This document shows, piece by piece, positions 51,551 to 60,075 of a stretch of 64,000 bases of DNA (its first letter is position 1; each line of letters begins with the position of its first letter). This DNA comes from Flavobacterium notoginsengisoli (GTDB taxonomy: Bacteria; Bacteroidota; Bacteroidia; Flavobacteriales; Flavobacteriaceae). The DNA lies in the NCBI RefSeq assembly GCF_014207905.1, contig NZ_JACHLB010000006.1:248001-312000 (forward strand). Reading direction: 5' to 3'. Position numbers and translations under genes: made by a program. The notes beneath the pieces are model-generated. The model was not told where the DNA came from. It worked only from the letters and a program-made list of their open reading frames with translations, and made no database searches.

Positions 51551-52795
51551 ATGACCAATCTAGGACAAATTATTCTGCAGTATAAAAACGATAACGAAAG
51601 TGTCTACAATACCTGGTTTATAGATAACAACCAACGGTTAAAGGCATTTCGGACTATAAGACGAGGTGTTTTACAAGTCATTGAGGATATTAAAAAGAAA
51701 ACCTTTCCTAATGATTTTAAAGAAAGCAGCTTAGAATTTGTTCTGAGTTGCATTGCTGAACAAAAACAAGTCTTTGCAGGGGTTTCCCATCCGTTTTATT
51801 GGAAACCCAAATTACGCATCCCCGATATCTATGAAAATCAAAACAATAAATTGGCTTTTGGTCAATTCCTTGAAAATTGTATTAATGCCAAGTCTGAAGA
51901 ACAGGTTGTAAAAGAAATCATAAAACTCGATGAATTAAAAATTAAAGGATTAGGACCTGCGGTTGCCAGTATTTTGTATTTCATACACCCAACCTGGTTC
52001 CCGCCATTCAACACTGCTATTCTCAATGGCTTTAATTTTCTTTTTAAAGACAAAAAAAAATTGGGAAGCTGGACAGAATATCTTAAAATAAGGGAAACTT
52101 TGATGGAAACTAACACTTTGCATAAATCTCAGCTGTCAAATGATTTGGGTGCCATTGCAGGATTGTGTTTTGAAATTGGAACCCAGAAAATGCTAATCGG
52201 TAACGATGAATATTTAAGCGAGGCAGAACGTTCAAGATTCGAAAAAAACGTACACAAGCGTCAAAGAGAAATACTCGAAGAAAAACTGGAGGAAAATCTG
52301 CATAGTGAGATGCAATACCATCTGCTAAAAATAGGTATTTCTCTAGGTTTCGATGTTACCCCGGCAAGCAATGATAAAAACAAATCATTTAATGGACAAA
52401 ATTTCTCATTTATTTCACTGGTAAAATTCCCTGAGTTGCCTACTGACAAGGATACTCAAAATACCATCAGGCTTATTGATGTGCTCTGGTTCGAAAAAGG
52501 CACAAACAAAATTATAGGAGCCTTTGAAGTGGAAAAGAGCACTAGTATCTACTCCGGCATACTGCGCTTGTCTGACCTATACTTCAGCATATCAAGCGGA
52601 CAGGAAGTTTTTTATATTATTATTCCCAATAACAGGGAAAAGGATGTAGTGCTTCAGCTAAATAGGCCCGTTATAAAAAACTCTAAAATGAATATACAAT
52701 ATATCCTGTTCTCTGAACTAAGGGCCAATTGTGATGCTATCTGTAACTTTGGAACCGACCATTCGGTAATGGAAAAAATATCAAAATCAATTTAA
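51551..52795 (+). CDS. Putative HhH + PD-(D/E)xK nuclease-like protein
   Basis: I do not recognise a named family for this 414-residue protein. The first half has a helix-hairpin-helix/DNA-glycosylase-like pattern, LKIKGLGPAVASILYFIHPT then WFPPFNTAILNGFNFLF (residues about 133-165). The second half reads IRLIDVLWFEKGTNKIIGAF then EVEKSTSIYSGILRLSDLYF (residues about 307-340), a D...E-x-E-x-T/S core seen in restriction-like nucleases. No membrane or signal segment is present, so it is cytosolic. It sits alone between copA (26 bases) and a DUF2911 gene (12 bases), in the same direction. That is odd for a copper operon: it is a defence-type protein or an opportunistic insertion. Confidence 0.55.
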   Translation: MTNLGQIILQYKNDNESVYNTWFIDNNQRLKAFRTIRRGVLQVIEDIKKKTFPNDFKESSLEFVLSCIAEQKQVFAGVSHPFYWKPKLRIPDIYENQNNKLAFGQFLENCINAKSEEQVVKEIIKLDELKIKGLGPAVASILYFIHPTWFPPFNTAILNGFNFLFKDKKKLGSWTEYLKIRETLMETNTLHKSQLSNDLGAIAGLCFEIGTQKMLIGNDEYLSEAERSRFEKNVHKRQREILEEKLEENLHSEMQYHLLKIGISLGFDVTPASNDKNKSFNGQNFSFISLVKFPELPTDKDTQNTIRLIDVLWFEKGTNKIIGAFEVEKSTSIYSGILRLSDLYFSISSGQEVFYIIIPNNREKDVVLQLNRPVIKNSKMNIQYILFSELRANCDAICNFGTDHSVMEKISKSI

Positions 52796-52807
52796 AATTA
52801 AAAAACT

Positions 52808-53680
52808 ATGAAAAAAATAATTCTATTAAGCTTCATTATAATACAATCGTTATCAATTTGGGCACAGGAAAAAGTTCAAATTAAGCTTACTTCTGCAAGC
52901 CCTTCAGCATCATTTCAACAAGAAATTGGAAGCTCAACAATAAAAATGGCCTATAGCAGACCCTTAGTAAGAGGACGAAAAATATTTGGGGAACTGGTGC
53001 CATTTGGCAAACTCTGGCGGACAGGTGCCAGTGACTGTACGACCATCAGTACTAATGAGGATATCACCTTAGGAAATAATATTTTAAAAACAGGAACCTA
53101 CTCTATATTTTCAATTCCATCAGAAAATGAGTGGACTATCATTATAAATAGTGATAGTACTTTACATGGCGAAACTGGTTATGATGAGAAAAAAGACGTT
53201 ATGCGTTTTACCGTCCCCACAGAAAAAACAACTAATTTCTACGAAACTTTTACCATCGAATTAAATGACATCAATAGTAAAGGAGAAGGTTTCCTTAAAA
53301 TAGAATGGGAAAATACTATGGTTAAAATACCAATGAAAAGCAAAGCTGACAAAGAAATTTTAGCCCTGATTGACAAATATATTATTAAAGAGAAAAGTCA
53401 AAATGCTACTTTATTGTTTCAGGCAGCAAATTATTATTCAACCACGGGAAGAGCAAATAACCAAACAGTATCCTGGTTAACTGAGGCCGAAAAATTGGAT
53501 CCCGAAAATTTTTATTATCCCACTTTAAGACAGAAAGTATCTTTAGAACTGAAGGATTATCCCAATGCCATTGAGGCTGCAAAAAAAGCCTTAACAATTG
53601 CTGAACAGAAAAAAATGAAGGGTACTGAAAAATTAAAAAATCAGATTGAAGAGTTACAATTATTACTTAAAAGTAAATAA
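52808..53680 (+). CDS. DUF2911 domain secreted protein
   Basis: The 290-residue protein has a signal peptide (MKKIILLSFIIIQSLSIWAQ). The DUF2911 domain follows at about residues 27-170: SPSASFQQEIGSSTIKMAYS, RPLVRGRKIFGELVPFGKLW, RTGASDCTTISTNEDITLGN and TGTYSIFSIPSENEWTIIIN. A C-terminal TPR-like helical region (about 200-290) has NATLLFQAANYYSTTGRANN. DUF2911 proteins are common secreted proteins of Bacteroidota with unknown role. It follows the nuclease-like gene in the copper cluster, and a metal role is not shown by motifs. Confidence 0.82.
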   Translation: MKKIILLSFIIIQSLSIWAQEKVQIKLTSASPSASFQQEIGSSTIKMAYSRPLVRGRKIFGELVPFGKLWRTGASDCTTISTNEDITLGNNILKTGTYSIFSIPSENEWTIIINSDSTLHGETGYDEKKDVMRFTVPTEKTTNFYETFTIELNDINSKGEGFLKIEWENTMVKIPMKSKADKEILALIDKYIIKEKSQNATLLFQAANYYSTTGRANNQTVSWLTEAEKLDPENFYYPTLRQKVSLELKDYPNAIEAAKKALTIAEQKKMKGTEKLKNQIEELQLLLKSK

Positions 53681-53819
53681 ATAATTAAGCTATTATAATA
53701 TCACACTGAAAACTACAGGAGCTTAAAAAAAAAGATTGCCATTTAAGCCGATACAGTGTTATAGTGACCTTAGACTTGTTTTGTTCAGGGAAATCGTTAA
53801 ATCTAAATAATTTTTAAAT

Positions 53820-54323
53820 ATGAAAAATATGAAAATGGAACACGCAACACAGCTGCATTCAAAAGAGGTGGACTCTAAAATGTACAAAAAATTAGCCCTT
53901 ATGATAGTATTGTCATTTATTTCGATGTATGTACTAATGTATTCAATGGTCGATATCTTTGCTAATGTCATTCCCAATGTAAACCAATTTTACATGGCAG
54001 GACTAATGACTATGCCAATGCTCATAATTGAGATTATTGTAATGGGGAGTATGTATATGAATAAAAAATGGAACATAATGTTATTAGTCACAGGTAGCCT
54101 TGCCGCAATCATTTTTTTTTCCTGCATCAGACAGCAAGCAGCTGTTGACGATAGACAATTCTTAAAATCAATGATACCACACCATGGAGCTGCAATCCTC
54201 ATGGCTCAAGAGGCTTCTCTTCACGATCCGGAAATAAGCCAACTTGCCCAAGACATTATAAAAGCACAAGAAGCTGAAATTGCACAAATGAAAGCCAAGC
54301 TGAATAAAATGAAAAAAAAATAA
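53820..54323 (+). CDS. DUF305 membrane protein
   Basis: The 167-residue protein has three hydrophobic helices (about residues 23-48, 57-76 and 83-100). A short C-terminal DUF305 domain follows: DRQFLKSMIPHHGAAILMAQ and EASLHDPEISQLAQDIIKAQ, with the HH and Met residues of the family. DUF305 proteins accompany copper resistance and multicopper oxidases and are thought to bind Cu. The first MKNMKMEHATQLHSKE is Met/His rich, another possible site. It precedes the multicopper oxidase by 27 bases, so the two are probably co-transcribed. Confidence 0.85.
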   Translation: MKNMKMEHATQLHSKEVDSKMYKKLALMIVLSFISMYVLMYSMVDIFANVIPNVNQFYMAGLMTMPMLIIEIIVMGSMYMNKKWNIMLLVTGSLAAIIFFSCIRQQAAVDDRQFLKSMIPHHGAAILMAQEASLHDPEISQLAQDIIKAQEAEIAQMKAKLNKMKKK

Positions 54324-54350
54324 CCGAACGATATTCTTTAAAAAAGCAAT

Positions 54351-56861
54351 ATGAAAAATTTACTGACAGTACTTGTATTTATTATGTTTCCTGTCCTGAT
54401 TCAGGCCCAGGATATGAAAACAATGGAAATGGATAAAAAGCCAGGGAAAGAAGAGTCAAATCCTACTACCTATACCTGTCCAATGCATCCCGAAATTCAT
54501 GAATCCAAACCGGGAAATTGCCCAAAGTGCGGTATGAAACTAGTTCCGGAAGAAACAAAAAAGAAAACAAAAATATCGCAGCATAAAGACATCCCCAAGA
54601 AACAAACTGACCAGGAAAATACAGCAATACAGGACAATAATAATAGTACGATTGCTCAAAAAAAACCTGAAGATAATAATGCACAGCCACGTGTTGTTCG
54701 ATATGACCTGTATATAAGAGATACAATTGTAAATTTCACAGGAAAAGCAAAAAGGGCTATAGCAGTGAATGGACAAATACCCATGCCTACGCTGACCTTT
54801 ACAGAAGGGGATACCGCTGAAATCTATGTTCACAATGAGCTGGATGAAGATACTTCCCTGCATTGGCATGGCTTATTCTTACCTAATCAATATGATGGTG
54901 TGCCAAATTTAACCCAAATGCCAATTAAACCCCATACCACGCATCTATATACTTTTCCCATTATTCAGCATGGCACACATTGGTACCACAGCCACACGGA
55001 ACTACAAGAACAGATAGGCATGTACGGCTCTTTCATTATGAATAAAAGAGCAGATGATCCAACTTTCCGCAAAGGAATCGATGATCTGCCTTCTGTTCCT
55101 ATTGTATTGAGTGAATGGACAGATATGAAACCTGAAAATGTACACCGATTGCTGCACAATGCATCGGACTGGTTTGCTATTAAAAAAGGGACTACACAAA
55201 GTTATGCGGAAGCTATAAAGCAAGGGTATTTTAAGGACAAAATAAAAAATGAATGGAAACGAATGAATGCCATGGATGTCAGTGATGTTTATTACGACAA
55301 ATTTTTAATCAACGGAAAAAATGAAAATCAGCTTTCTCAATTTAAAGCGGGTGATAAGGTCCGATTACGAGTTTCCAATGGAGGCGCATCAACCTACTTT
55401 TGGCTTACCTATGCCGGCGGGAAAATTACGGTTGTGGCCAATGATGGAAATGATGTAGAACCCGTTGAGGTCGATAGATTAATTATTGCAGTTTCTGAAA
55501 CCTATGACATAATTGTAACCGTTCCAGATGATAAAACAGCTTATGAGTTTTTGGCAACACCGGAAGACCGCACAAAATCTACCTCCCTGTACATTGGCAG
55601 CGGGGTTAAGCAATTAGTGACACCCTTGCCAAAGCTTAAATATTTCGAAGGAATGAAGATGATGAACGGTATGATGAAAATGAATGGAGATTTGGATGAT
55701 ATGGGTATGAGCATGAGCCTTAATAAAATGGATATGAATGTAGTAATGTATCCCGAAATCACGGGTGAAACCAAGCCTAAAAGCAATACAAAGATGGATG
55801 GTATGAAAATGGATGCAGAGCAATACAATGCCAATGCGCTTTCAGATATTACAACTCTAAATTATGCAATGCTTAAATCGCCTACCAAAACAACACTTCC
55901 TGAAAATGCGCCGATTAAAGAACTAAAATTTGAACTTACCGGTAACATGAATCGATATGTCTGGAGTTTGGACAATAAGGTGGTTTCTGAATCCGATAAA
56001 ATATTAATTAAAAAAGGTGAAAATGTACGCATCGTTTTACATAATAATTCAATGATGCGCCATCCAATGCATTTACATGGTCATGACTTCAGGGTCCTTA
56101 ATGGGCAGGGAGAGTATGCACCATTAAAAAATGTGATTGATATAATGCCAATGGAAACAGATACGCTGGAATTTAATGCCAATGTAGATGGGGACTGGTT
56201 TTTTCATTGCCATATCTTATACCATATGATGAGCGGAATGGGAAGGGTTTTTACTTACGAAAATCAACCTCCCAACCCTGAAATTCCAGACCCAAAATTA
56301 GCACGACGAAAACTCTTTGCTGACGACAGGAAATTTCATTTTATGGCAGAGAATGATTTTGCAACCAACGGAAATGATGGTGAAGCAATGTATCAAAGTA
56401 CGCGTTGGAGTATTGGAACCGAATGGAGATTAGGATACAATGACATGCATGGTTATGAAACTGAAACACATATTGGTCGATATATTGGAAAAATGCAATG
56501 GTTAATGCCATTTATAGGATTTGACTGGAGATATCGAAAAATGGGAGAAGATGAACAAGAAAGAAATCTCTTTGGACAAAAGAACACTAAAGATAAACGT
56601 GCAGTAGTAAGTCTGGGAGTCAACTATACCCTTCCTATGTTAATAGTAGCACAGGCTGAGGTTTTCACAGATGGTAAAGTCAGATTACAGTTTGAGCGTA
56701 AGGACATTCCAGTTTCTAAAAGACTTCGAATGAATTTAATGTGGAATACAGACAAGGAATATATGGCAGGGTTGCGCTATATAATTACCAGATGGGGATC
56801 TCTATCCTCTCACTATGATAGCGATATGGGCTTTGGCGCAGGTTTTATTTTAAACTACTAA
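54351..56861 (+). CDS. HMBD + multicopper oxidase (CopA/PcoA type) + CopB-like barrel fusion
   Basis: The 836-residue secreted protein (signal peptide ending VLIQAQ) begins with an HMBD (YTCPMHPEIHESKPGNCPKC, near residue 40). The multicopper oxidase (about 110-640) has HWHGLFLP and HGTHWYHSH (type 2/3 sites), HPMHLHGHDFRVL and FFHCHILYHMMSGMGR (HCHxxxHxxxxM, type 1 Cu). A Met-rich span (about 430-490: MKMMNGMMKMNGDLDDMGMS) resembles the PcoA Met-rich region. After a linker, residues about 670-836 form a CopB-like outer-membrane barrel: RWSIGTEWRLGYNDMHGYET, TKDKRAVVSLGVNYTLPMLI, FGAGFILNY. CopA and CopB are separate genes in proteobacteria. Fusion would place periplasmic Cu(I) oxidation at the outer membrane. 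Confidence 0.88.
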   Translation: MKNLLTVLVFIMFPVLIQAQDMKTMEMDKKPGKEESNPTTYTCPMHPEIHESKPGNCPKCGMKLVPEETKKKTKISQHKDIPKKQTDQENTAIQDNNNSTIAQKKPEDNNAQPRVVRYDLYIRDTIVNFTGKAKRAIAVNGQIPMPTLTFTEGDTAEIYVHNELDEDTSLHWHGLFLPNQYDGVPNLTQMPIKPHTTHLYTFPIIQHGTHWYHSHTELQEQIGMYGSFIMNKRADDPTFRKGIDDLPSVPIVLSEWTDMKPENVHRLLHNASDWFAIKKGTTQSYAEAIKQGYFKDKIKNEWKRMNAMDVSDVYYDKFLINGKNENQLSQFKAGDKVRLRVSNGGASTYFWLTYAGGKITVVANDGNDVEPVEVDRLIIAVSETYDIIVTVPDDKTAYEFLATPEDRTKSTSLYIGSGVKQLVTPLPKLKYFEGMKMMNGMMKMNGDLDDMGMSMSLNKMDMNVVMYPEITGETKPKSNTKMDGMKMDAEQYNANALSDITTLNYAMLKSPTKTTLPENAPIKELKFELTGNMNRYVWSLDNKVVSESDKILIKKGENVRIVLHNNSMMRHPMHLHGHDFRVLNGQGEYAPLKNVIDIMPMETDTLEFNANVDGDWFFHCHILYHMMSGMGRVFTYENQPPNPEIPDPKLARRKLFADDRKFHFMAENDFATNGNDGEAMYQSTRWSIGTEWRLGYNDMHGYETETHIGRYIGKMQWLMPFIGFDWRYRKMGEDEQERNLFGQKNTKDKRAVVSLGVNYTLPMLIVAQAEVFTDGKVRLQFERKDIPVSKRLRMNLMWNTDKEYMAGLRYIITRWGSLSSHYDSDMGFGAGFILNY

Positions 56862-56976
56862 ATTTTTAACTTAAAAAGTAGCATAGCGCAGTTATAACCA
56901 AACAGGGAAGAAAAAAATTCATAAAGAATACAATATTTGATAATTCTATATTTTTCTAAATACCGCATTTAATCCG

Positions 56977-57004
56977 ACCAGCCTTTGAAGGCTGGTTTTT
57001 TTTG
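56977..57004 (+). terminator. Terminator of the copper cluster
   Basis: ACCAGCC pairs with GGCTGGT around TTTGAA, then T8. It lies about 115 bases after the oxidase stop and closes the metal-resistance region. Confidence 0.92.
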
Positions 57005-57282
57005 CATCTATTATTACTTTCTTTTTGTACTTCAACCAAGTCTTTGCAAAATGCTCTTAAGTGTCAACCAATTGCAATGCTTTCTAAAAGAGTCTTTTTA
57101 AACTAGATATTAGGATGATAGAGAAATGAATTCTGCAGCGGAAAAACTTCTTTCAAATTCGCAGAAGCAGTTTTGTCTCATATAAAGGAATTGATGGAAA
57201 ACAATAACAACGATTCTACTGATGACGATGAAACATTTAAGGGATCGCAAACCTGGCAAAAAATATTGAAACGCATAAAATT
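57005..57282. other. Gap with a possible ORF remnant
   Basis: An open frame from about 57122 to the TAA at 57341 reads protein-like (KFAEAVLSHIKELMENNNND and then DETFKGSQTWQKILKRIKF). It has only an internal ATG at 57194 and opposes the ORF at 57283. A second frame opens at 57126 (MNSAAEKLLSNSQKQF) and stops at once. It looks like a broken gene, unidentified. Confidence 0.25.
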
Positions 57283-57540
57283 TTATTTTTTTTCTAAGCT
57301 AAATTTCCTCACTATTTTATCAAAATCCGATAGTGCTTTATAATGTTCTCTCATTTCCGTTACAGTAGTTACATTCCATATGCTAGGAGCATAAATGGTT
57401 TTCATTTTTACGTAAAGCTCCGTTGCTGTGTGTGATTGCAGAATCTGCACATCACTACCAGTATCAACGACTATCTTTATTAGCGTCGTGTTAATGCTTC
57501 GTATTGTGAAATAGCAGAGTATGAGGTAGATATAACGCAT
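57283..57540 (-). CDS. Small hypothetical protein
   Basis: The 85-residue ORF starts MRYIYLILCYFTIRSINTTL, a weakly hydrophobic beginning. It then reads cytoplasmic: VVDTGSDVQILQSHTATELY, VKMKTIYAPSIWNVTTVTEM and REHYKALSDFDKIVRKFS. I do not recognise it. The charged, helix-rich C-terminal half has normal codon use, but the start is uncertain (a later start would drop the odd N-terminus). It lies between two strong terminators, so it is an isolated transcription unit or a fragment at the join between cargo and backbone. Confidence 0.35.
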   Translation of the reverse strand: MRYIYLILCYFTIRSINTTLIKIVVDTGSDVQILQSHTATELYVKMKTIYAPSIWNVTTVTEMREHYKALSDFDKIVRKFSLEKK

Positions 57541-57602
57541 TGCTAAAGATAAAAAATATTATAATATGTTACAAATCAGGCATAAACCCTAATTTTTAGT
57601 GC

Positions 57603-57641
57603 AAAAAGCCCATTAAAAGCATTGATTTTAATGGGCTTTTT
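57603..57641. terminator. Bidirectional terminator
   Basis: AAAAAGCCCATTAAAA is the exact reverse complement of TTTTAATGGGCTTTTT, separated by a 7-base loop, with A and T tracts on both sides. It separates the metal cargo from the ssb/PRTRC backbone. Confidence 0.92.
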
Positions 57642-58108
57642 TATTTGTTATTCAAGCAAATATCTTCGAATTCCGCAAAAATGACATTCCTTTTCCAGTC
57701 CTCAGTAAGAGGAATTGTTCTGATCATAGCGAACCCTTTGCCAGATTGCATTCTCCATTGCTTCCCCTTAATTTTTAAATTCAATAACCAGTATGCTTCT
57801 GTCTCATTTCAGCAGCAAAGGTATTTCCGTGTCCTTAACGCAATAGCAAGGCCAGGCCTTTCAGGTTTGATAAAAAATCTCCACCCATCCGGGTTGTATT
57901 TTTTGGCAAAGCCCTGCTATTGCTAAACACTAACCTTTTTATGCTCCCGAAACGAAACATAGCATACTCCGGCTCTTTAGACGAATAAAAAAAATGTCAG
58001 CAATGAAAAGTAAAATATTAAAAATGGATTTGATGAAACAAAACAGCACCTCCTCTCATTGCCGAATAAAATTTCAAAAAAAAATAATCACTAAAAATCA
58101 CAGGAATT
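57642..58108. other. Long leader upstream of ssb
   Basis: No supported ORF is present in these 467 bases. The stretch has the inverted repeat at 57840-57923, described separately, and is otherwise unremarkable. Short plus-strand frames are interrupted. It probably holds the promoter and leader of the ssb-DUF932 unit, and may include an element-specific site. Confidence 0.5.
57840..57923 (+). ncRNA. Putative structured leader with GCAATAGCA arms
   Basis: GCAATAGCAAGG (57840-57851) pairs with CCCTGCTATTGC (57912-57923) with one mismatch. The roughly 60-base interior holds GGCCAGGCC, AAAAAATC and CCACCCATCCGGGTTG, which can fold internally. I recall very similar sequence upstream of ssb/DUF932/PRTRC genes in other Bacteroidota mobile elements. 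It could be a structured RNA, replication/transfer origin or regulatory hairpin. Confidence 0.45.
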
Positions 58109-58486
58109 ATGAACATTACAGGAAGAGTGACAGCGGATGCGCAGGTACGCAACGTGTCGAACAGCAAAACAGTAGTAAACTTTTCGGTAGCCATCAACGA
58201 CAGCTACAAAAACAAAGCGGGCGAGCGCATAGAGCAGACAACGTATTTCGACTGCGCCTATTGGCTTAGTCCAAAAGTAGCACAGATACTCACTAAAGGT
58301 ACGGTGGTAGAACTGACAGGGAAAGTGAGCGCAAGAGCGTGGACAGGAAGTGACGGACAACCGCACGCAGGACTGAACTTCAACACCTCGCAAATCAAAC
58401 TTCACGGGGGCGGTAAAAAAGCCGAAGCTGTACAGGCTCCTGCAGGAAACAACAATGACGATACAAAGGACGACCTACCATTTTAA
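58109..58486 (+). CDS. ssb: Single-stranded DNA-binding protein (element-borne)
   Basis: The 125-residue OB-fold protein starts MNITGRVTADAQVRNVSNSK and has FSVAINDSYKNKAGERIEQT, YFDCAYWLSPKVAQILTKGT and VVELTGKVSARAWTGSDGQP. The C-terminus is DDTKDDLPF, the acidic tip that recruits replication and repair proteins. It is shorter than typical chromosomal Bacteroidota SSBs and typical of plasmid/ICE copies. It protects single-stranded element DNA during transfer or replication and leads the DUF932 and PRTRC genes. Confidence 0.92.
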   Translation: MNITGRVTADAQVRNVSNSKTVVNFSVAINDSYKNKAGERIEQTTYFDCAYWLSPKVAQILTKGTVVELTGKVSARAWTGSDGQPHAGLNFNTSQIKLHGGGKKAEAVQAPAGNNNDDTKDDLPF

Positions 58487-58530
58487 CAACGAGCACCTAA
58501 ATAATTTAAACAATTTAAAATTTTAAAATC

Positions 58531-59604
58531 ATGGCACATAATATCAATTTTAACAGCGAAACAGGACGTTATTCATTCTTTAGCGTAAAGGAAAAAGCGT
58601 GGCACGGACTAGGGCAAATTGTAGAGCAATACCCAACAAGCGAGGAAGCTATAAAATTTGCAGGGTTAGATTACGAAGTCGTTAAAAGTCCGCTATTTAC
58701 CAAAGGTTCGGGTATCATTCAAACTGCCGACAGTATCGAGATTGGCAGTAACGAATTGGAAGTTCCTAACTACTTTGCCAATATCCGCACTGATAACAAT
58801 GCAGTATTGGGGGTGGTAGGCAAAGACTATCATATCGTGCAGAACCGTGAAGCATTTAACTTTTTTGATGCCATTGTAGGCGGTGGAAAGGGAATACTAT
58901 ATGAAACCGCAGGAGCGCTGGGTAATGGGGAACGCATATTTATCACAGCCAAACTGCCCGACTATATCCGAGTTGGAAATGGTGATGATGTAACCGAAAA
59001 ATACATTTTCCTGACCACTTCGCACGATGGTAGCGGAAGTATAACAGCCGCTTTTACGCCTATTCGTATCGTATGCCAAAACACGCTTAACGCTTCCTTG
59101 CGGAGTATGACTAATGTAGTGCGTATCAAACACACTTCTGGAGCAAAACAGCGTATCGAGAACGCTCACAAGATTATGGGTTTAGCGAACACCTTGAGCA
59201 TCCAGTTAGAGAATATTTTCAATGAATGGGCGAAAGTAAAGGTAACAGACCAGGAAGTGAGAAAGCTAATCCAATTGGCACTTTGTCCAAATAAAGAAAC
59301 TTTCGATTTACTAAAAAAAGGTGCAGAGGATGAAGTTTCCACGCTGTTCAGAAATATGGTAGACGATGCCTTTGCGTATGCTATGACAAGCGACACACAG
59401 CAAATGGACACTACAAAAGGCACATTGTTCGGGGCATATAACGCTGTTACGGGCTACTATCAGAATGTACGCAATTACAAAGACGATGAAGCCAAGTTGC
59501 AGAGCATTGTTTTGGGTGGTACTGCACAGCTCAAATCACAAAAAGCATTTGACTTGTGTACAGGCTTTGCCTTAGACGGTGCAGAAATCCTAAACCTTAA
59601 TTAG
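58531..59604 (+). CDS. DUF932 family phage/plasmid-like protein
   Basis: The 357-residue protein starts MAHNINFNSETGRYSFFSVK and shows EKAWHGLGQIVEQYPTSEEA, LGVVGKDYHIVQNREAFNFF, GNGERIFITAKLPDYIRVGN and TPIRIVCQNTLNASLRSMTN. These define the DUF932 (phage/plasmid-like TIGR03299) family of plasmids, phages and ICEs. The biochemical role is unknown; helper functions in replication or recombination are suspected. It lies 44 bases after ssb and is followed by a stem-loop. Confidence 0.9.
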   Translation: MAHNINFNSETGRYSFFSVKEKAWHGLGQIVEQYPTSEEAIKFAGLDYEVVKSPLFTKGSGIIQTADSIEIGSNELEVPNYFANIRTDNNAVLGVVGKDYHIVQNREAFNFFDAIVGGGKGILYETAGALGNGERIFITAKLPDYIRVGNGDDVTEKYIFLTTSHDGSGSITAAFTPIRIVCQNTLNASLRSMTNVVRIKHTSGAKQRIENAHKIMGLANTLSIQLENIFNEWAKVKVTDQEVRKLIQLALCPNKETFDLLKKGAEDEVSTLFRNMVDDAFAYAMTSDTQQMDTTKGTLFGAYNAVTGYYQNVRNYKDDEAKLQSIVLGGTAQLKSQKAFDLCTGFALDGAEILNLN

Positions 59605-59612
59605 ATAACCAT

Positions 59613-59640
59613 AGGCTACCGCCTTAATCGGTGGTAGCCT
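59613..59640 (+). other. Stem-loop after the DUF932 gene
   Basis: AGGCTACCGCC pairs with GGTGGTAGCCT (one G-T) around TTAATC. No T tract follows, so it may protect or attenuate mRNA rather than terminate it. Confidence 0.6.
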
Positions 59641-59658
59641 ACTATAACAATAACTGAT

Positions 59659-59856
59659 ATGAAAGCTAAATCAATAGACGAAGCTAAAAGCATCGCCAAA
59701 TCACAAAGCCTTGAAACGAAATTCAAAGACGAGGCTGTATATATCGTTTACTGCAATAAAACCGAGTATTTCTATGTAGATACCAATAGCCTTTTAAGGA
59801 ATTGGGAATAGCTTACAGGCTATTACGAGAACGGAGTTTATACCGCTGAAAACTGA
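59659..59856 (+). pseudogene. Small element gene interrupted by a TAG
   Basis: ATG 59659 starts a 50-residue frame (MKAKSIDEAKSIAKSQSLET ... TEYFYVDTNSLLRNWE) ended by TAG at 59809. The same frame then continues LTGYYENGVYTAEN to a TGA at 59854. The joined product (about 65 residues) is uninterrupted in sense. One C-to-T change (CAG to TAG) would explain the stop. The 65-residue length matches other small proteins in this position. The joined sequence looks like one family of small ICE proteins; the function is unknown. Confidence 0.55.
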
Positions 59857-59865
59857 ACTGATAAA

Positions 59866-60063
59866 ATGATGAAAATAACAGACTTGAACGGTTGCCCTAT
59901 TGAGGTGACAAACCTTAACGAAGCCATCAAAATGTCAGGACAGTACAAGGAATACAGCCACGATGATAAAAGTTTCTCCGAGTTCGATAAAAGGCAGAAA
60001 ACCTATTGGACAGATATGTACGAGAAACTCAGAGCCATTAAAAAACAATTAGACGACAATTAA
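59866..60063 (+). CDS. Small hypothetical protein of the PRTRC-associated region
   Basis: The 65-residue protein (MMKITDLNGCPIEVTNLNEA) has AIKMSGQYKEYSHDDKSFSE and ends EKLRAIKKQLDDN. It is charged, with no membrane or signal segment, so a small cytosolic protein. It sits between the interrupted small gene (ten bases) and PRTRC E (12 bases) in a compact row, so it is surely expressed with them. It is not a member of a family I can name. Either of two adjacent ATGs (59866, 59869) may be the start. Confidence 0.7.
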   Translation: MMKITDLNGCPIEVTNLNEAIKMSGQYKEYSHDDKSFSEFDKRQKTYWTDMYEKLRAIKKQLDDN

Positions 60064-60075
60064 AACTTTAGAACG

